The notes under the pieces: model-generated
What the model was told of the DNA's origin: nothing
Databases searched by the model: none
The model's input: only the letters and a program-made list of their open reading frames with translations
Made by a program: the position numbers and the translations under genes
Source of the DNA: Helicostylum pulchrum
Taxonomy: Eukaryota; Mucoromycota; Mucoromycetes; Mucorales; Mucoraceae
Direction of reading: 5' to 3'
Assembly (NCBI GenBank): GCA_025677825.1
Contig: JAIXMO010000081.1
Span: 19,291 to 83,290 of the forward strand
Length of the DNA stretch: 64,000 bases
Shown: piece after piece, positions 21,069-33,247 of the stretch
Layout of the letters: the number at the start of each line of letters is the position of its first letter
Position numbering within the stretch: position 1 is the stretch's first letter

Positions 21069-24000
21069 TTAAAAGCCTTCAACCTTAAATTGCCAGGCAC
21101 CAGTGTTATCATCATAGCTAACAAAAGTAACCACACCACGTTTACGAAGTTTTTCCTTAAAAAGTTGGAAACGAGGATGTTGTGGATCCTTGATAGCAGC
21201 ACCCGTATTTTTATCATGAGTGAAACAGTTATCGATTCGGACAAGCGCCGGTACATTTAATTCAGTTCCTTGAGGAGGTTTATTCTCTTCTTCAGGATAA
21301 ACAACAACCTTTTTATCTTCAATAACAACAATGTTACCCATAATATCATCAAGAACTGTTTCGGATAAATCAACTGCATTTTCAAACTTTACTTCACCGT
21401 ATCCTTTACGACCAACTGTCAAATTTTGTACACGCTTTAAACTTTCCTTACTCATACCAGATAATGTCTCAAGAGTAGGAGAAATATAATAACCGTTTTG
21501 AATGGCGATAGAAGAAACACGCGCAGTTCTGGGGACAACGTTTGCAGTAGCAGCAGTAGTGGTAGTAGAGGTAGTAGTTGTAGCAGTGACAGTAGTTTGA
21601 GCAACGGATGCGTTACTTTCAGTAACAAAAGATGTTTCGCTGTTTGAGCTATCCTTAGTAGCAACGAGTTCAAGATTAGGATTAAACAAGGCTTTTCTCT
21701 TTTCTGCCTTCTTGCTATCGTTTACAAGTGCAACAATATTAGCAGTATCGACGGGTTGTTCGAAAACCAACTTTTTGTTACGAGGGGCAAAAGCACCAGC
21801 TCCAAGTACAGCATCGTCACTAATACCATCGAAAGAGCCATGGGAAATAGTGTTCTTGTTACCATTAGCAGCCTTTCCAGCAGGGAAAGAGAAACCACGA
21901 AGTTTAATTTTGGAAACAACGTGAGGGGAGATAGGATAATAAAGATTATTGGCTTTACGAGGGGAGTTGTCAAGAGCGACAGCAGAAGGACCAGCTCTAG
22001 CACCATTATAGATATCGTTGGGTGCCTTACTTAAGTCAAATAATGGGTTATTACCGTAAGGATTCTTATCTACTGTAGCAACCAAATGTTGTTGTTGTTG
22101 AAGAGGGTTGGTACCAAATGAAGTTAATCCACCTTGAGCAGGTAAACTGAATTGACCACCTTGTTGTTGTTGTTGTTGACCAAATCCACCAAATCCACCA
22201 CCAGTTGCATTACCAGCACCTAAAGTATTATTACCAAATAATCCACCTCCTAATCCAGTAGCAGCAGGCTTTTGACCAAATAATCCACCGGATTGTCCAG
22301 GTTGTTGTGTTTGTCCAGCTCCAAATCCACCGAATCCACCAGTAGCTCCACCGATGGTAGCGCCAGAAGAGTTACCGAAAAGAGATGTGGTAGGTGCAGC
22401 AGGTTTAGCGGCACCGAACAATCCACCACCAGCAGCAGGTTGACCGAATCCGCCAGCAGCAGGAGCAGCTGAAGCGCCGAATCCACCACCAAATCCACCA
22501 GCAGCAGGGGCAGCTGAACTGGCTCCGAAAGAGAAGGAAGAAGCAGGTTTGCTAGTAGCAGCAGCACCGAAGCCACCTGGAGCAGCACCAAATCCACCAG
22601 TAGCAGCAGCAGGTTGACCAAATCCACCAGCGGGAGCACCGAAACCACCCGTAGCAGCAGGCTTTTGACCAAATCCACCAAATCCAGTTTGTTGTTGAGC
22701 GGCAGGTTGTCCAAAGGCACCAGCGGCAGGAGCAGGTTGACCGAATCCACCAGCAGCAGGAGCACCAAAGGCACCAGCAGCAGGAGCGGGAGTACTACCT
22801 ACATATAAAAAAAACATGTTAATATTTTAATATTTTAATTAATCTAAAACTTACCAAATGAGAAAGGTTTTGAAGCAGCAGCACCAAAGGCACCGGTAGT
22901 AGCGCCAGCACCAAATCCACCAGTAGCGGCGGCAGGTTGACCAAAGGCAGAAGAAGTAGAACCGAAAGCACCAGTAGGAGCGGCAGGTTGACCAAATGCA
23001 GAAGCAGCAGGTTGTTGTTGTTGTTGACCGAACAAACCACCAGAACCACCAAAGGCGCCACCAGCGGCAGCAGCAGGTTGACCAAAAGCAGAAGGTTGTT
23101 GACCAAAGGCACCACCGGCAGCAGCAGCAGGTTGACCAAAGGCACCGCCAGTAGCAGCAGCAGGTTGACCGAAAGCAGAACTAGCGGTGGGAGCGGCACC
23201 AAAGGCACCACCACCAATACCACCGGTACCAACTGCACCAGCAGTCTTTCTACCTTGTGCGTAATCTTGTAAACGAAGCTCTTCTAATGAGTAATTTTTA
23301 TATTGTGGCATAGCAGAAATCGTTTGAAAGAAGTTGTTGACACCGGTTGTAATATCTCTGTCTTGTGTAGGGGTGAAATCAGGTGCTGCAGTACCTTGAT
23401 TGACTCCACCAGGTGCTTGTTGTTGTTGTTGTCCAAATGCTGAACCTGTAGCTCCCATACCACCACCGCCACCACCAAATGCTGAGGCTTGTTGAGGCTG
23501 GCCAAATGTGTTTGTAACAGGTGCTACACCACCAAAAGCACTTCCGCCTGGACGTTGTCCAAATAATCCGCCAGCTGCTGGTGCTGCTGAAGTTCCAAAT
23601 GATGAAGTTGTAGGTGCTGTCATGATACGAAGGAAAAAAAAAGAAAGAGAAAAAGGATTAATAAACCGTTTTTTTTTTCCTGATAAACTAATATAATGTT
23701 GTCTATAATACTTACTCGATCCGAAGCCGCCAAATCCAGTCGCAGCAGCAGGTTGAGCTAATAATTATTTAAAAAAAAAAAAATAGTCAGTATTTTTTTT
23801 TATCATACATAATATTTGAAAAAAACCGAATTATAAATTATCCTACCTGCTCCAAAAGCGGAAGGCGCAGCATTACCAAAAGCTGAAGTCCTTGGACCAA
23901 AAGCTGAACCAGCCGCACCGAAACCGCCTAAAGAAGGAAGAAAGTAGAAGAAAAGAAACGTCGTGTGTCAATTATTGTTAATCATTTTAATGTTTCCAAT

Positions 24001-24309
24001 CGTTACCTGCAGGAGGAGCAGCACCAAAGGCTGATTGTTGTTGAGCTGGTTGACCAAATGCTCCACCAGTTGTAGCTGGTGCAGCTCCAAATGCTCCGGG
24101 TGTGGAAGTAGCACCAAAGCCTATAATTAAATAAATAATTTTTAATTATTATTTTTTTAAAAAACAAAAAGGGAATTGAATCTCTTACCGCCAAAAGCAC
24201 TAGTTTGTTGTTGTTGTTGTTGTTGAGGTGGTTGCCCGAAAACTGAATTTGGTGGTTGTTGCTGTTGACCGAAGCCTCCACTGTTACCAAATGCACTTTT
24301 GCCAAACAT
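21069..24309 (-). CDS. NUP116: FG nucleoporin of the Nup98/Nup116/Nup100 type
   Basis: Six exons (24189-24309, 24007-24120, 23847-23927, 23716-23757, 22855-23616, 21069-22798) give 949 residues. Most of the first two thirds is FG/GLFG-like repeats rich in Gly, Ala and Gln. In their midst is a Gle2-binding (GLEBS) motif: MPQYKNYSLEELRLQDYAQG. A Ser/Thr-rich linker leads to the C-terminal autoproteolytic-type domain: NGYYISPTLETLSGMSKESL, LTVGRKGYGEVKFENAVDL and VVVYPEEENKPPQGTELN. It ends WQFKVEGF and stop. The repeats form the permeability barrier and bind transport receptors; the C-terminal domain anchors it in the pore. The chain ends where Nup98-Nup96 precursors are cleaved (HF|S). It therefore resembles yeast Nup116/Nup100 rather than Nup145 or Nup98-96. 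Convergent with HEM15. Confidence 0.9.
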
Positions 24310-24484
24310 ATTTTTTTTTAATGAAAAGGGGGTTTAAAGAGAGAGAAAAAAAAAAAAAAAAAAACGCGTCCTACTCATACGAAAAAAAATTTGTTTAATA
24401 ATAATATTTCAGTCTGACGTCACGAATGGGTTTATAAAGCTTCCACTTTTGTCAAAAGCTCCCTTTTCCGCAACTTCTTTAACC
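24310..24484. promoter_or_regulatory. Compact divergent promoter between nucleoporin and capping enzyme
   Basis: Only 175 bp separate the two divergent start codons. There is a 20-nt A run on the nucleoporin side and a TATA-like TTTATAAAG near 24430, about 55 nt before the CEG1 ATG. No other open frame fits. Shared regulation of the two genes is inference from the spacing. Confidence 0.5.
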
Positions 24485-26144
24485 ATGACTAGTCTAGTTC
24501 CTAATATTCCTGGTGAATTTGTGAACGATACCTTTGCATTAAAGGAAAAAGTTGCTTCTCTTCTTCACTTGAAGTACTACAAGTTAATACTCTTAATATA
24601 ACCTTTTTTAAAATCCTTTTATTCTAACTTGTGCGGGTGGATGTTTTAGATTCCCTGGAGCACAACCCATTAGTTTCGGTGCAAAGCAATTGGAGGAAAT
24701 CGAACGAGAAGAGTAATATATTAAAAAAACCAACTGAATCAATATATACTTACAATCACACAGGTTTTTCGTTGCAGAGAAATCAGACGGTATTCGTTGT
24801 CTCGCTTTACTCACAGTCAACAATAGAAGAGAGCCAGAAGTTTATCTTGTTCGTATTACACTAATGCATAGACAGCATAACAGTTTTTTATATATACTTA
24901 TACTGCTTTATAGTTTGATAGAAAGAGCAACTTTCATGTTGTCCGAAACTTTCGTTTTCCTATTCCGGGTGATCCATCCTTTCAAAAGTGTTTAAAGAAT
25001 ACTATTATTGACGGTGAATTCGTATTAGATAAAGAAGCTGACGGAACTGTAAGTATTCAAAAGTAATATTTTTATTCAGTAATTTGATCTTGTGTGTATT
25101 TATTGTAGACACAATTGAAATTTTTACTATTTGACTGTTTGTGTATCGAAGAAAAAGTTTTAGTTTCGCGAGGTTTAATGAGTAGACTTGGTGTAAGTGT
25201 GTATACACATTTAAAATGCAATTTACAAGTACTAATACGATCAATTTGTTTTACCAGTACCTTAAAACTGAAATTATTAAACCACATCAAGAAATGGTAA
25301 AAAAGAATCCTAATTTAGCAAAACGATTACCGTTCATGTAAAATATCTAAATTCAATCTAAAAAAACGCCTTACTAAAATTCAACAATTTTATAGTGTTG
25401 AATTCAAAGAACAACAATTCACATATCATCTTGATATGGTATTTAACGAAATCATACCGAATTTAAAGCACGGAAACGACGGTCTTATATTTACATCTGT
25501 CAGTGCACCTTATGTTATGGGAACCTGTAATAAAATGTAAATCAACAGAGTAATATAGTAATACAATAACTAACCTTTTTTTTTTGTAATAGGTTAAAAT
25601 GGAAACCATTAAACGAAAATTCAGTCGATTTTAAAGTAGAATTACGTTTCCCTGGTAGTAGATTACCTGGTGTTAGCGATTATGCAGCAACTCCTCGCAT
25701 TAATTTACTAGTTTGGCAAGGAGGCAACGATTATACTTTTTTTGCTGAATTAGGCATTACAGATGAAGAATGGGAAAAGCAATTTAAAGATAAACCTAGA
25801 TATATGGATGGAAAGATCATTGAATGTAATTACGACCCACAATTACAGCAAGAGTTAAACTTGAAATCACCGTGGAGATTTATGCGTTATAGAGATGATA
25901 AACCTGATGGTAATCATCAATCCACTGTAAATAACGTGTTACGTAGTATTCAGGATGCTGTGTCTAAAGAAGAGGTACGCGTAAAATAAATATGTATACA
26001 CATATATATATATAAAATGACAAATGCATTAATATATATGTTATGTAGCTTATTGCACGTATGCCTAAAATTAAAGAGGCTTCCAATAAACGTAAAGAGC
26101 GTGAAAATGACGATATAGACAGAAAGAGAAGACGTCAAAATTAA
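24485..26144 (+). CDS. CEG1: mRNA guanylyltransferase (capping enzyme)
   Basis: Nine exons (24485-24582, 24650-24712, 24764-24848, 24914-25048, 25109-25192, 25258-25337, 25396-25536, 25593-25974, 26049-26144) give 387 residues. The nucleotidyltransferase motifs come in order. KSDGIR (motif I) has the GMP-accepting lysine at about residue 60; next are IIDGEFVLD (III), DGLIFTS (IV), LKWKP (V) and WRFMRYRDDKPDGNH (VI/OB fold). RFPG-like FPGAQPISFG precedes motif I, as in fungal Ceg1/Pce1. The enzyme transfers GMP to the 5' diphosphate end of nascent pre-mRNA. No triphosphatase domain is fused, as is usual in fungi. The exon 3 donor (GTTCGT) is atypical and least certain. Convergent with MAP2, 68 bp apart. 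Confidence 0.93.
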
Positions 26145-26212
26145 TGTACATATAAAAAAAAAATTAAATAAAAGATCAAGAGAGTATATTACTTTTGTAC
26201 ATGTTTTTTATT

Positions 26213-27658
<1,446 letters not shown>

Positions 27659-28743
27659 TTTGAATAAGTTTACAAAAATATGTAGAAAAAAAAAGAAGCA
27701 AAACTTTTTCTCCATTCAGTTCTAACCATATATATAAATAAAAAAAGTGACTGCTACTATATTTCACTGTTTTACTAGATGTTTGTTTTTACTTCTTCGA
27801 CTACAGCCAGTGTACTTACTGCGGTTCATACACTATTTTCAGATATTATTTGCGCACTTGTAGAAATAAATTTTGAGTAGAAATTGTTTCGTATTCTAGG
27901 ACATAAATACGCATTCTTTTTTCACGCACTTTTTTATTTTATTTTTCTACGCAAAATTTATTTCTACAAGTGCGCAAATAATATCTGAAAATAGTGTATA
28001 TCTCCTTCTTTTTACTGCGCAACAGCATCCGCAATCTATTAAAGTTAGACTGTAGAATTCAAAAGTGCGTATGTTGGACGAAAATCCAATTTAGCCGGCA
28101 TGGTGATAATTTAAGTGTACACACACACATATCCAACTCTCTAAATGATCATTCATGTTTCACCTTTTTTTTTAAAAAAAAAAAAAGGCAATCCCTCCTG
28201 GGAATATGTAACGACTGTTAATGATGTGGGGTTCTCTTTTTTATGTAAGTGAAAAAAAAAGGTACATAGATCAAAATAGTAATAAACATGCAAATTGGTG
28301 CTGTTAGCACTGTAAACATTAATAATTATAAAATAGGCGTATTCGTAAACTGTAGTGTCGTAATAAAAATAACTTTAGTACTTAAACATAGTAGTAAATA
28401 ATAATAAAAAGTTTTCATAAGTAATTAGGCATAGCTAAATAACTACAGTAACAATAATAGAAAAAAAGCTTTCATAGTTAACTAAGCGTAATAGTCAGTA
28501 TAGTTTGAAGGGGAGTAGTTTGTAGGAAAGTGATGTTGTTGTTTGACGACTGCCATATTATTTATTGCTTTTAATTGTTGGTAGGAAGTATTGATTAGAT
28601 GGTGGTGTCGTGTCTTGGCTGGTGGTTATAACTCTTTTGTTAATATGAGTTAAAGGATAAAACCAAAAGTATAATTAAAAGGTTAAAAGATAGATAGAGT
28701 TTATTAATTCGAACATTGTTCTTTTTATATCAGTTTGTGGCTA
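27659..28743. other. Intergenic with a small inverted-repeat element
   Basis: Apart from the 165-bp element at 27832-27996, this region has A/T runs, a short CA repeat near 28120 and no supported gene. TAGT/ACTATG-like short motifs recur around 28380-28500 without clear periodicity. Confidence 0.4.
27832..27996. mobile_element. 165-bp MITE-like element with near-perfect 52-bp terminal inverted repeats
   Basis: The left arm begins CACTATTTTCAGATATTATT at 27832. The right arm is its exact inverse, ending at 27996. The arms match for 45 nt, then one mismatch, then six more matches. About 60 nt of unrelated A/T-rich sequence separates them. TA lies just outside both ends (27829-27831 reads ATA, 27997 on reads TATA), consistent with a TA target duplication. 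It has no coding capacity. The termini differ from the CAGTAG family, so it is a separate family. The near identity of the arms suggests recent activity or copying. Confidence 0.7.
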
Positions 28744-29205
28744 TTACAATTTATGACTACGACAGTGGCATATTATTATTGAATCTACTACCGTATTCAA
28801 TTTTTCTAACTCGGATACTTTCATTGGCAAGTCGAATGAGCGAATCTGCTCCATGTGATATAGCTTTGGTATAGGTTTACGCATCGAAAATATAGTACAA
28901 GTCGGGCCTTCGATAAACAGACCGGATACAGCATAATTATCATCAACGCCATTCTCTAAGGCAAAGTCTAACAAGTCTTTTAACATAGTTCCGAGTTTAG
29001 CGAGATCTGGATGCTTTTTGGAAGAACTAGCTGTTTTCACTTCGCATAAAAAACATGATATGATGATTTTTTATTCAGTTGTAATTCCAATGATCTATCT
29101 GGAACTCTTCCCTTCCATCCTTTTAAAGAAACTCTATTCTTCTTTGCTTGTCTTAGTTTTCGGTGTCTTGATTCTTTTAAAGTGCATCTACTTTTAAACC
29201 TTCAA
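28744..29205 (-). pseudogene. Decayed PD-(D/E)XK nuclease-like gene, C-terminal part
   Basis: Minus-strand sequence near 29150-29090 reads KGWKGRVPDRSLELQLNKKS. About 15 codons later, after a one-base frame change, it reads CEVKTASSSKKHPDLAKLG. It continues LKDLLDFALENGVDDNYAVS, then GLFIEGPTCTIFSM, to 28744. The PD ... E-x-K spacing is that of PD-(D/E)XK nuclease folds. From memory, multi-copy hypothetical proteins of Mucorales have a similar layout. The frame change and missing start mark it as broken. Family assignment is by motif only. Confidence 0.45.
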
Positions 29206-29229
29206 CTTTTTTAAAAACGGCCATTTTTG

Positions 29230-30000
29230 AGGATTGATATCCCGATTCTATATAAGGAAATAAGTCTAATATTATCAGGCAAGGCAGGAGGAATATCGAC
29301 ACTAACGTCTTCATAGCCATATGTCTCTGCATAACGTTGATATTTCATGATTCTTTGAGACCATTTCTTTCTATAGATCACTACGTCCTCTCTTTTGTGA
29401 CAGTAGAAATAAATTACCTTACCTTTTAAATATGAGAGAGGTTATTAACTAAGTATTATCTGGTTTTTTTTTTCATTCTGGCGTAAATGACTTACTCACA
29501 GGTTTAAAGTGGAAACCCCATTGTATAAGCTTATTTCTAATGCATTCGATAGACAAAGAATTGGTAATGGCCCCGCTATAATCAACTTCAACATTCAACG
29601 TATGGTTTTCAATAGCTGCAGGAAGGATCACAGTTTGAAGTTCGTTCTGTAAAGTAGGAATGTTTCTTTGGAACTTTGGTACTGATCGAAACCATTCAAG
29701 TACTTTTTCCTTGATATCGTTGTCATCCAAAACATATTCCCTTTTAGAATGCTTGCCTTGCATACTTTCGTTAATTTTGCCCGACTCAAGATAACTTTTG
29801 GCATAAAGTCTAATCATTCTACTGCGATAAGTGACAGACTTATTATACCAAAATGTTTCAGCAGCAGTTTCGGATGCCTTCATTGTTTTTACATCTTCAA
29901 TACGGAGACGAAGGTAAAGTTGTACGGCGAGGTACTTGGACCTCTCATAACCAATTCCATCTGATTGTTTTATGCTTAAAAGGGTTTGCCGTCGTGTTTT
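29230..30000 (-). pseudogene. Remnant of a DDE-type transposase, helix-turn-helix half
   Basis: Minus-strand reading from about 30000 gives GYERSKYLAVQLYLRLRIED, KASETAAETFWYNKSVTYRS, then RMIRLYAKSYLESGKINESM. Next come QGKHSKREYVLDDNDIKEKV and NSLSIECIRNKLIQWGFHFK. This order fits the N-terminal DNA-binding half of DDE-superfamily endonuclease proteins common in Mucoromycota. A further piece at 29425-29236 reads KREDVVIYRKKWSQRIMKYQ, which in such proteins comes just before the catalytic domain. The first conserved catalytic segment is not found, and frames are split. The assignment relies on remembered family resemblance. Confidence 0.45.
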
Positions 30001-30760
30001 ATCAAAAAGAAAAAAAAAAGAAAAAAGAGGGGGAAATTGGGGTTGAAATCCATTCCGAGTAAACCACAGTGCTAAAATATTCAAACTTCAACTCACCTTT
30101 TTGAAAGAAGTAAAAGCGAAATGCAAAAAAAAACTTGAGCAAGGTATCAGAATCCTTAAGAACGTTTGAAGCATAATCTTTAATAGCATCTGTCACTTTG
30201 GCTTTTTCTTCCGGTTGAGCGAGAACAGAGTCATACAATGTCTTTAAATTATTTTTATAGATATTCCAGTCATTGGAAGTTATATTGTAATCGTTTCTTT
30301 CTTCTATAACAATAATATTGCTGAGTGCAAGAGCTTCATACGAGTTCCTAAGCTTTCATCCAGCTTCGTACCTAATAGTGGCGCTAATCATGTATTCGTT
30401 GAACTTTTCCATTATTACATCAGAACCGTATTCTCCTACACTGACTTTACCTTTCTTCAAATTTTTCAGCTGATGAATGAAAGGGTTATTAAAATTGAGA
30501 GAGTACAGATATAGTTTTTAAATACTTACATATAAAGGCCTTACTTTGATTTTTGAGCTTCTATTTTGAACAGTACAGTGCCAGAATGGAAACTCATTGT
30601 CTGGAACCATCAGAGTTGTTACTGTGTTACTTTCTTTATTGTTGTCCCAGACTGCTTTCACCATACGACGGTTTAGTCGTTCACCGTAACTTTTATTATA
30701 CGTACGCGTTTAAAATAATTCAGTATCAATTTGAGCCAGTTAATACCAGTTTTCTCAATT
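30001..30760 (-). pseudogene. Broken protein-like frames upstream of the transposase remnant
   Basis: Minus-strand frames include YGERLNRRMVKAVWDNNKES and DNEFPFWHCTVQNRSSK (30700-30550), NPFIHQLKNLKKGKVSVGEY and EKFNEYMISATIRYEAG then a stop (30490-30350), and YEALALSNIIVIEERNDYN to DAIKDYASNVLKDSDTLLK (30330-30140). Composition is clearly protein-like, but stops and gaps interrupt it. It may be the N-terminal half of the PD-(D/E)XK-like gene ending at 28744, split by the transposase remnant. That link is inference. Confidence 0.35.
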
Positions 30761-30763
30761 ATT

Positions 30764-30970
30764 TCAGTTACTTCTATTGTAGTGGCAATTTTTAAGATAA
30801 CTTCTGGGTACAGTCTTTGACAATGGCATAGTTAAAGGACGAGTAAATGAGTTTATTAAGCATTTACATCGTATATATTTTGTTGTTAATACAAGCTCTT
30901 GAATGTCGGTCAAAGAAATAAAGTTAACAACAAATAATATACAATCTGCTGGCAAAGATTGTAGCGACAT
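30764..30970 (-). pseudogene. F-box-like N-terminal fragment
   Basis: The frame starts MSLQSLPADCILFVVNFISL and continues TDIQELVLTTKYI, which fits the F-box pattern (LP..ci..iv.fis..di..l.lt.k). It then loses the pattern and ends after 68 codons without further domains. It is either a fragment or the first exon of a gene whose remainder is decayed. Confidence 0.3.
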
Positions 30971-31019
30971 ATTTTGCTGTTATGCGTGGACGACAACTAT
31001 TTAAAGAAAAAGGGGAGAT

Positions 31020-31420
31020 GTTTGAAATGCCGACAGTAGTGTGTAACGAAATATTGAATAAAATCATTGCGAACTCGTCTCTTTAACTGTAAGCTTCCAA
31101 CAACTGGTACCTTCGTTTCCTATCAAAATAGATAGATATATAGCCCGTATATGCTGAACGATGAATTCTTTCTCTCTCTATATTTCCTACGTTTAGACGC
31201 CATGTCGGTAACAAGGTATGGTCCCTCTTAAACCTTAATGAGTTGCGACATTGGAGTCTCGTTAGCGAATTTTCCCATCTTCAGGACATTGTGCAATGTC
31301 TTGGCTATTAAGTCAACCAAAAAAGAACCAGTATCCAAGGATTATCTTTCACAATCCAAACTCATTACTACGCTATTTTTTTTCAGTCCTTTTTAATCCC
31401 TCATTACGACATCTGAAAAT
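31020..31420 (+). pseudogene. Possible plus-strand F-box remnant
   Basis: Plus-strand sequence from 31020 reads MFEMPTVVCNEILNKIIANS and then a stop. Further frame pieces such as LNELRHWSLVSEFSHLQDIV appear near 31235. The first part resembles an F-box start and the second the region that often follows it. Several stops and frame shifts interrupt it. It lies head-to-head with the minus-strand F-box-like fragment. Confidence 0.25.
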
Positions 31421-33174
31421 TTAAGATAAAGCACGTTATTAACTCCCCTTCAAATAAAACAAAAAAAAATATAACGATTTATTTAAAAAATAATAAAGTC
31501 TCTCTTGGTTGTTAGATAAGATCTAAACATAACAGGATGAACCACGAGAAGGTGTAGACTATTCTCATCCCAAAAACGATTGACTGTGGAAACACTCGCT
31601 TTATAAAATTACTTTATACAACAAGTGCTCACGGTGTTGCAGGCCTCTGCGAGCTAACTCAGGCATCTTCCTGACTTCATTTGACATCAAGCGGTGTATG
31701 TTATTGTCTCAGCCATCGGATAAACAACAGTTAAAAAAAGGCTCTGCGAGCGTTTTTTTATCCCAGTCTAAAGAAAAGGTTTTTTTTTGTTTATAAAAAA
31801 GTTTTTATATACGCAATTATTTTTGAAATGCCGAAGCGTAAAATTTCTTGGTGGAGCAAGGTAATAGTTACCGACGCTTGTTAAAAACAGAAAAAAAAGT
31901 TGCAGACATAAGAGTACCTTAAAAAAAAAAGAGAAGATTCTTCTACAGCAGACGCTCTGTTTATAGATTGATCCCTTACGAATTGGGCAAATGAGAATTT
32001 TCTGAAAACAAGAGGTGTCTGCACTGAGGTTAAGCTAATCTGGACGTACATTAAAATCGGTTACTATTCTTGGTTACAAAAATCACTCTTGTCTGATACG
32101 CCTTGCTTGGACTACTTTTCTTTTGCCAATGAAGTAAATAGCAACCTAAGAACAACAAATGCTCTCTATTCAGATCTTCTTCGAACTATAACTTCGCAAA
32201 ATTAAAGTAAAAAAGTATATAAAGCTGCATCGGAATTTTTGTTGAAGTATAAGGTAGTATTGGAAAATCGTAAGCTTGAGAAAAACTAACCGTTAACGAA
32301 ACAGGACAGAGGAATGTCTCCCCCTTTCAGTACATTCAAAGAAGACTATGACAACTACTGGGAAAAAGAAAGCAAGACGAAGCCAAGGAACATCAGCAAA
32401 TAGTTAACCAGTAGCAAAGTACTTTAAACAATATTAATAGTATGGCACTTACGAGTTTAGAAAACTATGCTACTCAAGTAAGCTGTCATTAAATTTTTGT
32501 AAAGGTATTAAATATTTTTAAAACTGCAAGGCTTATGACGGTATCAGGCGTTATAGTAACCAAGCAGACGAAGAGGATGATATTGAAACGGTACAAAATA
32601 TAATGCCCGTCTCCAAGCTATTATCATTTGACCTGTAAGCTAAAATGGGTTTATCTATTATATCGGTATTGTGTACTTACTATGTATTAAATTTAAAAAG
32701 CGTTGGTCATATAGAAGTGATTGACCTTACTTCCGAAACTATACGTGAAATTCTAGAGCAATTAGATCCCCAAATGCATTCGAAAATTATGGTAGCTTCC
32801 ACCATCAGAGTTTGTAGTTTGTTGGAATTCCATAGATAGGTTACACACTCAAAGAACAAAAAAGTTCCCAGTGCTCTCATATGTCATTACGACAGAAAAA
32901 GAGAAGCCATAATTGAATTTAATGCATAAGTGCCCGTATTTAGTACCCTAACTCGTTTAATGATTATGGTGTAAGCATCGCGTAAAAAAAGGGGTTTCCT
33001 TCTCCCCGCAAGTGGGCACTCGATTTTCGCAAATAAAAGGGTTTTGGGTCAATAGAAGAAGGAAAATGTTTATTAAAACGAAAAAAGTATACATAGATTA
33101 GGTATATATTTAGTGAATATAAATATTATAATATTTACAATATAAGTACAGCATACAAAAATAAAAAAAGGAGT

Positions 33175-33175
<1 letters not shown>
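31421..33175. other. Gene-poor stretch with protein-like fragments
   Basis: No intact gene is supported. Plus-strand pieces at about 32300-32840 look coding: SLENYATQ, RRYSNQADEEDDIETVQNIM and GHIEVIDLTSETIREILEQL to LLEFHR and stop. Possible introns lie between them. I do not recognise the protein and could not build a complete phase-consistent model. The rest is A/T-rich. Confidence 0.3.

Positions 33176-33210
<35 letters not shown>
33176..33210. repeat. GT dinucleotide microsatellite
   Basis: An uninterrupted (GT)n tract of about 35 nt lies in the 3' flank of the methyltransferase gene, 37 bp beyond its stop codon. It is probably length-polymorphic. Confidence 0.95.
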
Positions 33211-33211
<1 letters not shown>

Positions 33212-33247
33212 TATTTGGGATCATATTATAGTAAGAGGATTTACAGT

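Noticed and set aside
22250..23238. Leu/Val-rich minus-strand frames and Ser/Thr-rich plus-strand frames within the nucleoporin gene
   Set aside because: They are out-of-frame and antisense readings of the repetitive FG-coding sequence.
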